DNA of 22,506 nucleotides from a virus. A program made the translations under genes and the position numbers. The stretch lies in the IMG/VR virus record IMGVR_UViG_3300044707_000238, positions 1 to 22,506 of that record; one strand, given 5' to 3'. Numbering within the stretch: position 1 is the first letter of the stretch; each line of letters opens with the position of its first letter. The notes below the pieces were generated by a model. That model was not told where the DNA came from and did not search any database. It saw only the letters and a program-made list of their open reading frames with translations. Below, piece by piece: positions 14,328-20,762 of this stretch.

Positions 14328-14660
14328 ATGAACAATCAATTTGAATTATGTGGTGTATGCGAAAACATTGCGCTCACACACGAACAACTAACATCATTTC
14401 GCAATTCGTTCTTTGCGCACATTAAAATCTGCGCTCTTGAAGGCGATTACAAACAACAAGTGATAACACCAGTTGCTCTGAATGGAAGATTATATAAGCT
14501 GCGCACGTATGGTGAATGGACTGAACACGAAGGTGTGGATCATTACGAATGCATTGATGCTGAACTTCAATCGAATATTGAGAATGTGTGGTGGGGATTG
14601 AACACTGATTGGTTTCACACAAGATTTAGACACAAAGATTTCGCACCAATAAATTTTTAA
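14328..14660 (+). CDS. Early protein, unknown function (110 aa)
   Basis: The ATG at 14328 (MNNQFELCGVCENIALTHEQ) has the standard leader (AATTAAAACAAAATACAATG). A longer reading from TTG at 14292 is unlikely. The protein is mixed alpha/beta, with VITPVALNGRLYKLRTYGEW and an aromatic end (VWWGLNTDWFHTRFRHKDF). No known domain is visible. It is the last of the short early genes before the SSB-like gene. Confidence 0.55.
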   Translation: MNNQFELCGVCENIALTHEQLTSFRNSFFAHIKICALEGDYKQQVITPVALNGRLYKLRTYGEWTEHEGVDHYECIDAELQSNIENVWWGLNTDWFHTRFRHKDFAPINF

Positions 14661-14738
14661 CAGATGGATTATGAACTAATGCGTTGGGAAGAACGCAACG
14701 AAAAGAAAGAACAAAGTAAACAATTAAATCAAAATAAA

Positions 14739-15203
14739 ATGAGTAACAAAAAAAGTGTAGTTAAACACGTTCAATCAGCAGGTACGTGGAATGGGATGTT
14801 CAAATTCGATATCGATTTTGAAAACGGTGATACCGGTACTTGTTTCTGCAAGGAAGAAGCAAGTGTTCAAAAGAACTTCCCAATCGGAAAAGAAGTCGAA
14901 TATGAATTCACTCCGATGGGCAAAGGTCACAAGGTAAAAGCAGTTTACAATCCAACGTCAACTGGTGGTTCTAATGGTGGTAATGGTAATGGTGGTTTTA
15001 AATCATTTGCAAAATCACCCGAAGAACAATCACGTATTGCACGAATGAACGCATTAACGAACGCAGTTAATTGGGCAGTATCAAAAGATTCAGCAACTGA
15101 ATTAGACGTGCTAACAATTGCATCTGCATTCGAGAACTTCATTATGAGCGGATTGAACACATCATCAACATCAACAAATAATACTGAAGACATTCCATTC
15201 TAA
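14739..15203 (+). CDS. ssb: Single-stranded DNA-binding protein-like (OB fold, acidic tail)
   Basis: From ATG 14739 the protein has 154 aa. An OB-like strand set is visible in residues 8-70 (VKHVQSAGTWNGMFKFDIDF, ENGDTGTCFCKEE, GKEVEYEFTPMGKGHKVKAV). A Gly/Asn-rich linker follows (about 74-87), then a helical part (SPEEQSRIARMNALTNAVNW). It ends TEDIPF, matching the DDIPF-type tip by which SSBs recruit partners. Thus it should coat single-stranded DNA at the replication fork. An in-frame ATG at 14664 would add 25 residues, but the leader before 14739 (AATTAAATCAAAATAAAATG) favours the shorter form. The 14661-14738 gap holds nothing else clear. Confidence 0.7.
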   Translation: MSNKKSVVKHVQSAGTWNGMFKFDIDFENGDTGTCFCKEEASVQKNFPIGKEVEYEFTPMGKGHKVKAVYNPTSTGGSNGGNGNGGFKSFAKSPEEQSRIARMNALTNAVNWAVSKDSATELDVLTIASAFENFIMSGLNTSSTSTNNTEDIPF

Positions 15204-15403
15204 TGAAAAAAAGTACAATAACTTTTATAATTGATGAAATACACAATGCTAATTGTATTGATTCTGCAGCTGGAATATATATTGAAGAAGTTATAATTCC
15301 AATAATTTTGAGAGCAAAAGAAATACATCAGCAAGAAATAAAAGAATCATATTGTAAAGGAATGTTAGATTCAGAAAAATTTTATAACGAAAACTATTTT
15401 TAA
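15203..15403 (+). CDS. Small hypothetical protein coupled to the SSB-like gene
   Basis: A 66-aa protein, MKKSTITFIIDEIHNANCID, then helical (YIEEVIIPIILRAKEIHQQ) with a polar tail. Its start overlaps the SSB-like stop (TAATG), so its amount should follow that of the SSB-like protein. It is not recognised. A helper for replication is plausible only from position. Confidence 0.5.
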   Translation: MKKSTITFIIDEIHNANCIDSAAGIYIEEVIIPIILRAKEIHQQEIKESYCKGMLDSEKFYNENYF

Positions 15404-15404
15404 A

Positions 15405-15698
15405 ATGAAAAAGCTAATTAACTTAACTCAAGAAGTAAAATCATTACTTGAAAACAGACCTGCACTGCGTGAAAACAATCGTAAGTTGTGCATCGCAATT
15501 TGGAAAAAAGAAATGCGTGTGAAAAAACTTTCGGATAATTTTGAATTCGAATATGGTCGCGGTGCATTGTCTTGTGGGGATAACATCGTTCGCGTTGCTC
15601 GATTGCTCAAGGCAGAACACAAAGAACTGCGTGGAATGAATCACGTAACAAATCAAAAGAAAGCGTTAATCGGTAAAAAAATCTTAAGAAAAAAATGA
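15405..15698 (+). CDS. Conserved small phage protein, unknown function
   Basis: The 97-aa basic protein has the pattern LLENRPALRENNRKLCIAIW, then ALSCGDNIVRVARLLKAEH and KELRGMNH. A layout of P.LR..D..L....W...LS....I.R.RR.....P.LRG is common in phage early regions of Bacteroidota and other hosts. The function is not established, though DNA binding is possible from its basic nature. Its stop overlaps the next start by ATGA. Confidence 0.6.
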   Translation: MKKLINLTQEVKSLLENRPALRENNRKLCIAIWKKEMRVKKLSDNFEFEYGRGALSCGDNIVRVARLLKAEHKELRGMNHVTNQKKALIGKKILRKK

Positions 15699-16045
15699 AA
15701 ACACAAAGAAAAAAATTCGACAAAGAAAGAATAATTGAATTTTGCAAATTGGTTAATGCTGGAATGAAACCAAAAGATGCTTTGGCTAAAATGAAAGCGT
15801 GTCAAGGATATCAAACAGCACTCAAAAAAAGCGGAATTTATTACCAAGTTGGTGATAATTATTATGCAGTTGAACGATTAACAGATGCTAAATATGACGC
15901 TTTCAAAAATTTAAGATATCAAGAACAAAAAAAATATAATATCAAAAGTGTTAATAAATATGAATTGCCAGTACAACGTAAACCAAGAAAGAAAAAACAA
16001 TTAAACACAATTCAAAAATTTATAAAAAATATATTTAAGATATGA
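15695..16045 (+). CDS. Basic protein, possible DNA binder, unknown function
   Basis: The 116-aa protein is Lys-rich. The N-terminal part (FDKERIIEFCKLVNAGMKPK, then DALAKMKACQGYQTALKKSG) looks like a small helical domain of helix-turn-helix type. The C-terminal part is very basic (RKPRKKKQ). It is joined by ATGA overlaps to both neighbours. A nucleic acid-binding role is suggested by composition only. Confidence 0.5.
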   Translation: MKTQRKKFDKERIIEFCKLVNAGMKPKDALAKMKACQGYQTALKKSGIYYQVGDNYYAVERLTDAKYDAFKNLRYQEQKKYNIKSVNKYELPVQRKPRKKKQLNTIQKFIKNIFKI

Positions 16046-16284
16046 TAGTTGAACGTTATAACACACCATTCGCACGATTCGTGAAGAAGAATTTTGGTAC
16101 AATTAACAAGTTCAAAAAAGTTTTGAGTGTAAGCGAGCCAACCGTTCGCTTATACTTGAAACACCCAACACGAATGCGCATCGAAGATTTCAATCGCATC
16201 TGTAATTTTTTGGAAATGAAGCGCGAAGATGTTTGGAAATCAATGATAACTGAAGTAACAATTAAAAATGAAGGCAATGAATGA
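16042..16284 (+). CDS. Small helix-turn-helix protein (Cro/XRE-like)
   Basis: The 80-aa protein shows a helix-turn-helix arrangement: FARFVKKNFGTINKFKKVLS, then VSEPTVRLYLKHPTRM (recognition helix), IEDFNRICNFLEMKREDVW. The spacing and the conserved late helix match small Cro/XRE-like regulators in phages. Such a protein could repress or activate the early promoter or serve in replication. Its start overlaps the previous gene by ATGA and its end overlaps the DnaA-like gene by 17 nt. Confidence 0.6.
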   Translation: MIVERYNTPFARFVKKNFGTINKFKKVLSVSEPTVRLYLKHPTRMRIEDFNRICNFLEMKREDVWKSMITEVTIKNEGNE

Positions 16285-16816
16285 CATAACTGGTACACGC
16301 GCAATACGTGCAATTAAAAATGAGATTCTTGATATGATTCCACCAACACACTACAAGCGTTTTAATCAATTGTGGGAGCTTGTTGTACCCAGCGTAACAA
16401 CGCCATCAGCAGAACAGATTGAAGTGCAACAACAAATTGCGTGTGAACGTGATAGATTTTGGCTATGCGTTGAAGACAAAGTGTGTACGCACATTGGAAT
16501 AAACAGCGCAGAACTTTACAACAAAACACGCGTTCGTGAAGTTAGCCACTCTCGACAAATAGTGTGGTGGATAGTTTACAATACTTGCAGAATTTCTTTA
16601 CAAGCATTAGCGAATCGATACTACAAAGACCACGCAACGTGTTTACACGGAATCAGACAAGTGAATGGATATGTACAACACGATAAATCTTTTCGATTAG
16701 ATGTTGAACTTATATGCGATGCAATTACGAACGCAGGTTTTACACAAGCGAAAGAATTCTTCATTACTTTTACAAATGAATGTGAACGTCAAAAAAACAA
16801 AAAACAAAAATTATGA
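16268..16816 (+). CDS. DnaA domain IV-like replication/origin-binding protein
   Basis: The 182-aa protein has a helical N-terminal part and then a segment like the DnaA C-terminal DNA-binding domain: REVSHSRQIVWWIVYNT, ISLQALANRYYKDHATCLHG and IRQVNGYV (about residues 88-140). The SR...W......SL..LA..Y..DH.TxLHGI pattern mirrors DnaA signature elements (basic loop and DHxTV helix). It lacks the AAA+ ATPase domain, so it would bind origin or host DnaA boxes without being a full initiator. The start may be 16268 or ATG 16277. Neighbours support a replication role. Confidence 0.65.
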   Translation: MKAMNDITGTRAIRAIKNEILDMIPPTHYKRFNQLWELVVPSVTTPSAEQIEVQQQIACERDRFWLCVEDKVCTHIGINSAELYNKTRVREVSHSRQIVWWIVYNTCRISLQALANRYYKDHATCLHGIRQVNGYVQHDKSFRLDVELICDAITNAGFTQAKEFFITFTNECERQKNKKQKL

Positions 16817-17208
16817 ATGGTTATTTTCTAATGAAAAAAATTGATGCGTTAGAACTGCGCATCAAAGAACAACAAGAGCAAATTGATGCAATCGAAAAAC
16901 GTTTGAAGCAACGTGAACCAACCGGTAAACGATTTCAACCACCAACGCAAGAACAAGTTGTAGATTATATTTGCAACGATTTACAAAAGTTATGTGGTGA
17001 AGATGCACTGGTGTTTAGTGAAAAGTTTATTGCACACTATGAAGCGAATGGTTGGAAGGTTGGAAGAAACGCAATGAAGGATTGGAAAGCATCAGTGCGT
17101 AAATGGGACATCGAACAATTTAATAAACAAAAAAATGCAACAATCAAGAATGGAAAATTTGATTCAACGAATGCCGAACGCATCTACAAAGATGCTTTCA
17201 ATATCTGA
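16813..17208 (+). CDS. Replication-associated phage protein with coiled coil
   Basis: The 131-aa protein opens with a coiled coil (KIDALELRIKEQQEQIDAIE). After this comes a helical domain with FQPPTQEQVVDYIC, FSEKFIAHYEANGW and VGRNAMKDWKASVRKWDI. The F.PPt.e.V..Y......F...Y.a.GW.vG...MkdWkaavr.W pattern recurs at the end of phage replication proteins (primosome or helicase-loading proteins), here as a stand-alone unit. The start has an ATGA overlap with the DnaA-like gene. The exact partner is unknown. Confidence 0.6.
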   Translation: MNGYFLMKKIDALELRIKEQQEQIDAIEKRLKQREPTGKRFQPPTQEQVVDYICNDLQKLCGEDALVFSEKFIAHYEANGWKVGRNAMKDWKASVRKWDIEQFNKQKNATIKNGKFDSTNAERIYKDAFNI

Positions 17209-17884
17209 GCGTGTAACACTTGCAGAACGTCAAAGTGAATTTATAAGCAAACACGATTTACCAACATTCGTAAAGCTATGCGCAAAGTTGTGTGCGATGT
17301 ATGGTCTGCAACTCCCCGAAGCACAATTATTACAACTGCTCAAAGATTTCATTGATAAACATTATGCGTGGTGTACTTTTGAACATTGGAATATCGCATT
17401 CGAACTCAATGCATCGAATCAATTAGAAAAAAAGATTGAACCATTTGGAGCGTTAACCATTACATTTTTAGGTGATGTATTAACTTGTTACAAACCATTG
17501 CGAGACAAAGCGAATTTAGATTGGCAACGTGAAGTCAATGAATCAAAGAAACAAATTGCACCAGTTGTAAACGAAGAAGATTGGTTGAACTCTTTACGTG
17601 AAGACATCGATGCATTCAAGAAAAAGAAGTTCACGGTAATTGATATGCGTGGTTCAATTATGTTGGAATGGTTGGAAACAAGCGGAAGAATTGCACACGA
17701 TTATTTTAGTGATGAAGAATATCGCAAGGCGAAATTTGAAGCGAAGCGAATTGTATTTTCTGATTTGCAAATGTCACAAGCTAAATACGATAGAATGGTT
17801 GAAGGCAAAAAAGAAAAGGTGCGTGATTACATTCGCATTCAAGGTCTGCGTGAATTGTATAAGTTGTATTTATCAAAACAATGA
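17192..17884 (+). CDS. Replication-associated protein of unknown mechanism
   Basis: The frame is open from ATG 17135, but the ATG at 17192 (MLSISERVTLAERQSEF) gives only a 17-nt overlap with the previous gene and is preferred, leaving 230 aa. The protein is helical: KLCAKLCAMYGLQLPEAQLL, HYAWCTFEHWNIAFELNASN, and a C-terminal basic region. The LC..YGL.LP....L..L..F....Y.W.t...I..AFE.N.sg pattern is known to me from Bacteroidota phage replication regions, without a proven role. It lies directly before TerL (ATGA overlap). A helicase loader or primosome part is possible. Confidence 0.55.
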   Translation: MLSISERVTLAERQSEFISKHDLPTFVKLCAKLCAMYGLQLPEAQLLQLLKDFIDKHYAWCTFEHWNIAFELNASNQLEKKIEPFGALTITFLGDVLTCYKPLRDKANLDWQREVNESKKQIAPVVNEEDWLNSLREDIDAFKKKKFTVIDMRGSIMLEWLETSGRIAHDYFSDEEYRKAKFEAKRIVFSDLQMSQAKYDRMVEGKKEKVRDYIRIQGLRELYKLYLSKQ

Positions 17885-19188
17885 ATCAATACAAACCACA
17901 ATATCTACAACGTCAAGTCGAAGCGTTAATGCATCTTGCAACGGATTCACCAGTTGAACAAGTGTTGTATGGTGGTGGTGCAGGTGGTGGTAAAACAAGG
18001 TTCGGTTGTATGTGGCAAATACAAAGAAGGTTGAAGTACGCTGGTACACGTTCACTTATTGGAAGAAGCAAATTAGATACACTAAAAAAAACAACGCTCA
18101 ATACATTCTTTGAAACCTGCGCAGATTTTGGTTTACTTGCAGATAAGCATTACACGTACAATGGTCAAACGAATGTGATTACATTCTTTAATGGTTCTGA
18201 AATTGTATTAAAAGATTTGTTTGCATACCCATCAAATCCAAATTTCGATTCATTAGGTTCGCTTGAAATTACTGATTACTTCATTGATGAAGTCGCTGAA
18301 GTAACAGAAAAAGCAGTTAACATTGTTCATTCACGATGCAGATACAAGTTGAATGAATTCAATTTAATACCAAAGGGATTTCTTTCGTGCAATCCATCAA
18401 AGGGTTGGTTGTATAATGAATTTTATTTGAAGTATCGCAATAACGAATTACCAGTTCACCGTGCATTTGTTCAAGCATTGCCAACTGATAATCCGCATTT
18501 ACCACAAGCATACATTGAATCTTTAAGACGATTGCCCGAATACGATAGAAAACGATTGTTAGAAGGCAACTGGGAATTCGATGACGATTCAGATAAGTTA
18601 TTTGCAACTGATAATTTACTGCGAATGTTCCGCAATGAATTACTTGATGGAACAAAATACATAACATCAGACATTGCGCGATTCGGTAAAGACAGAACAA
18701 TCATTTGCGTGTGGAATGGTTTAACACTTATTGAATTAAAAATGCTACATAAAGCATCTATTGATGAAGTAGTGAATGAAATTCGCAACACATCAAAAAA
18801 TCACAACGTATTGTTGCAAAATGTCGTGTGTGATGAAGATGGTTTGGGTGCTGGTGCAGTTGATTTTTTAAAATGTCGCGGTTTCCTTAATGGATCTAAA
18901 CCAAAGCAACCGCAATATCAAAACTTGAAATCAGAATGCTATTACACACTTGCGCAGTACATCGAAGAAAACAAGTTAACGATTTTAGTTAATGACAAAA
19001 AAGAACAAATTGTGCGCGAACTGGAAATGATTAAACGCCATCGTGCAGATGTTGATGGAAAACTGCAAGTAACACCAAAAGACCAAATCAAATTACGCGA
19101 AGGAATTTCACCCGATATTGCTGATGCTATTATGATGCGAATGTTTTTTGAATTGCATAAATCGTATGGTCAATACTTTGTCGGTTAA
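17881..19188 (+). CDS. terL: Terminase large subunit (TerL)
   Basis: The 435-aa protein has all main parts of a packaging motor. Walker A is GGGAGGGKT at residues 31-39, Walker B with the catalytic glutamate is YFIDE (133-137), and the coupling motif is FLSCNPS (167-173). A C-terminal RNase H-like nuclease has acidic residues at ITSDIARFG (D264), VVCDEDGLG (D318/D320) and SPDIADA (D412/D415). It cuts concatemers and pumps DNA into the head by ATP hydrolysis. Unusually it follows replication genes and is not beside the small terminase-like gene (8559-8933) or a portal gene. Confidence 0.93.
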   Translation: MNQYKPQYLQRQVEALMHLATDSPVEQVLYGGGAGGGKTRFGCMWQIQRRLKYAGTRSLIGRSKLDTLKKTTLNTFFETCADFGLLADKHYTYNGQTNVITFFNGSEIVLKDLFAYPSNPNFDSLGSLEITDYFIDEVAEVTEKAVNIVHSRCRYKLNEFNLIPKGFLSCNPSKGWLYNEFYLKYRNNELPVHRAFVQALPTDNPHLPQAYIESLRRLPEYDRKRLLEGNWEFDDDSDKLFATDNLLRMFRNELLDGTKYITSDIARFGKDRTIICVWNGLTLIELKMLHKASIDEVVNEIRNTSKNHNVLLQNVVCDEDGLGAGAVDFLKCRGFLNGSKPKQPQYQNLKSECYYTLAQYIEENKLTILVNDKKEQIVRELEMIKRHRADVDGKLQVTPKDQIKLREGISPDIADAIMMRMFFELHKSYGQYFVG

Positions 19189-19211
19189 CAAAAATAAACT
19201 AAATTCACATA

Positions 19212-19421
19212 ATGAAATACATATACGAAACAATGGGAATAACGCAAGAACGCGAACGCTTCCTAATCACAATGCTATCGACATTAGTGCAACAACAAAA
19301 ACAAATTGGTGATATTCTTACTGAATTTCACAAGTCAAAAAATCTTACATCAAAAGAAAAAATGTACTTGTCATTTTGCGCAGGTGCGATTCTTGAAAAG
19401 AAACACAACGAAGAAAACTAA
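19212..19421 (+). CDS. Small helical protein, unknown function (69 aa)
   Basis: MKYIYETMGITQERERFLIT begins this helical protein, which continues QQQKQIGDILTEFHKSKNLTS and ends in a short apolar helix (KMYLSFCAGAILE). The leader is AAATTCACATAATG. It is not recognised. It is coupled to the next gene by TAATG. Confidence 0.55.
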   Translation: MKYIYETMGITQERERFLITMLSTLVQQQKQIGDILTEFHKSKNLTSKEKMYLSFCAGAILEKKHNEEN

Positions 19422-19579
19422 TGAAAACTTACGATTTTATCCATCCAGTTACTGGTGATGTATTTAGTGTTGAAGGTAAATTGTGTTTTGAAGATAACGG
19501 TTTTTGGATTGTAAAAATCAATTCAAAAGTTGTTGCAATTTTCAAAACAGATTATTCATTTATAGTACATTATAAATAA
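19421..19579 (+). CDS. Small beta-rich protein (52 aa)
   Basis: The frame codes MKTYDFIHPVTGDVFSVEGK, then LCFEDNGFWIVKINSKVVAI and FKTDYSFIVHYK. The alternating pattern suggests a small beta fold. The ATG overlaps the previous stop (TAATG), which supports real translation. No function can be named. Confidence 0.55.
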   Translation: MKTYDFIHPVTGDVFSVEGKLCFEDNGFWIVKINSKVVAIFKTDYSFIVHYK

Positions 19580-19588
19580 AAAAAAACA

Positions 19589-19909
19589 ATGCAAACAGAC
19601 GAAGAAAAATTAAGAGTAATTAACTTGCTGATGTGGTTGCAAGTTGCAATATACGCGTGTGATGAAGTTGAAAACATCAGATGGTTCAATAAGCATCGAA
19701 CTAAACAATCATTACAAGCGTTAGTGCGCACGATTCTTACTGAACACAACGTGGTTATTAAAGCGTTTTGGGATACCGAAGGTGTTCGAATGGATGAAAT
19801 AACTTTGATTCTTGACGAACTAACAAAACAAATTGCAAGTTGCCAGTATCACAAATTGCCCGAAGTAACTGAATGGATTGTTAACAATGATTATTTACGC
19901 GAGATATGA
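19589..19909 (+). CDS. Hypothetical protein (106 aa, helical)
   Basis: The protein starts MQTDEEKLRVINLLMWLQVA after an AAATAAAAAAAAACAATG leader. It is helical throughout (KQSLQALVRTILTEHNVV, DEITLILDELTKQIASCQ) and ends near VTEWIVNNDYLREI. No catalytic motif is visible. Its stop overlaps the next start by ATGA. The function is unknown. Confidence 0.55.
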   Translation: MQTDEEKLRVINLLMWLQVAIYACDEVENIRWFNKHRTKQSLQALVRTILTEHNVVIKAFWDTEGVRMDEITLILDELTKQIASCQYHKLPEVTEWIVNNDYLREI

Positions 19910-20133
19910 GTAAATTATTAGATGAAGTAATTAGTGATTTAAAACACCGCGAATTGAAAGGCGTGGAAACATATAACACAACAATGGATCGTACTGATTT
20001 AACGCAACAAGAATGGTTGCAACATCTTTACGAAGAACTGCTTGATGCTTCGCTTTACACGAAGAAATTAATTAAGACATTCGATAAATTGAAGTTTAAT
20101 TTACAAGAAGAAAAAGTAAAAGACCTTCGATAA
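19906..20133 (+). CDS. Small MazG/NTP-PPase-like helical protein
   Basis: The 75-aa protein has KHRELKGVETYNTTMDRTDL, then EWLQHLYEELLDASLYTKKLI (about 37-57). The pattern G..TYGttm.R.dl...EwlqH.yEEllDaalY resembles short phage proteins related to the MazG-like/all-alpha nucleotide pyrophosphatase group, where an EE..D helix binds magnesium. If active it could clean nucleotide pools. The short length (one helix pair) leaves this uncertain. It is the last gene of the plus operon, and its end overlaps the end of the minus-strand spanin gene by 38 nt. Confidence 0.5.
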   Translation: MSKLLDEVISDLKHRELKGVETYNTTMDRTDLTQQEWLQHLYEELLDASLYTKKLIKTFDKLKFNLQEEKVKDLR

Positions 20134-20557
20134 TTGCAACACCAGTTGTAACAAGTAAAACATCACGTTGACGTTTTTTTTGTTTTGTTAATTTATTATT
20201 TGACGATTGAAGATTTTGTTTATCATCTTCTAATAACTTCACTTTATTGCGAAATTCTTTTTCATTCTGCTCATACTTGTTGATTTGTTTTGACTGCAAT
20301 TCGATATCTTTTTTAAGCATCACAATTTTTTGTTCGTGAATATCTGATAAGTCACGAAAATAGCGTTCACTTAAAATTAATTTGTTAATCAAAACGTATT
20401 GTTGTGTTGGGGTCAAAGTATCGTTGCTCGTCAAGTTTTTGCAAGTAATAGTACACGCTATCAATTGCGTGTTCGTCAACATTAGTAATACTATTGATGC
20501 GATTAAAATCAATGTAGTATTTATTCGTGCGCTCTGCTTTTTTATTATCGATTTCAT
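20096..20557 (-). CDS. Spanin candidate with lipobox and C-terminal membrane segment (u-spanin-like)
   Basis: The 153-aa protein begins MKSIIKKQSARINTTLILIA. A charged start, hydrophobic core and lipobox L-I-A-C (cysteine near residue 35) suggest an outer-membrane lipoprotein. A coiled-coil region with many Lys, Glu and Gln follows (around residues 70-130). A C-terminal membrane segment (VLLVTTGVAIIEGLLLFLLV) lies at the end. Lipoprotein plus C-terminal membrane anchor is the plan of unimolecular spanins, which fuse inner and outer membranes in the last step of lysis. Its first 173 nt overlap the end of the i-spanin-like gene in another frame. Confidence 0.6.
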   Translation of the reverse strand: MKSIIKKQSARINTTLILIASIVLLMLTNTQLIACTITCKNLTSNDTLTPTQQYVLINKLILSERYFRDLSDIHEQKIVMLKKDIELQSKQINKYEQNEKEFRNKVKLLEDDKQNLQSSNNKLTKQKKRQRDVLLVTTGVAIIEGLLLFLLVN

Positions 20558-20762
20558 ACAATTGTTTTTGAAGTTCTTGATGTTGTAATTTGTATTGTTT
20601 TAATTCACCTGCATTTGAATTTAGTATACTATCGATGCGTTGAATTTCTTTTGTGTTATTCATTACTGGTTGTTCTTTTTTACTCCACACAAACCAACAA
20701 ATCACTAACCACGCAATTGATGTGAGAACGTAAACTGCAAGTGTTACATATATCTGCTTCAT
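20385..20762 (-). CDS. Rz-like i-spanin candidate
   Basis: The 125-aa protein has an N-terminal membrane anchor (YVTLAVYVLTSIAWLVICWF, residues 5-24) and a periplasmic helical rest rich in Gln, Lys and Glu (ELKQYKLQHQELQKQLYEID). This is the usual form of phage i-spanins. It is coupled to the metallophosphoesterase gene by ATGA, and its last third overlaps the lipobox protein gene in a different frame, as Rz and Rz1 do. It could act together with that protein or be a separate lysis component. Confidence 0.55.
   Translation of the reverse strand: MKQIYVTLAVYVLTSIAWLVICWFVWSKKEQPVMNNTKEIQRIDSILNSNAGELKQYKLQHQELQKQLYEIDNKKAERTNKYYIDFNRINSITNVDEHAIDSVYYYLQKLDEQRYFDPNTTIRFD

Noticed and set aside
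18359-18791. Two minus-strand frames of over 100 codons opposite TerL
   Set aside because: TerL motifs on the plus strand are complete. The opposing frames show no domain and no coupling.
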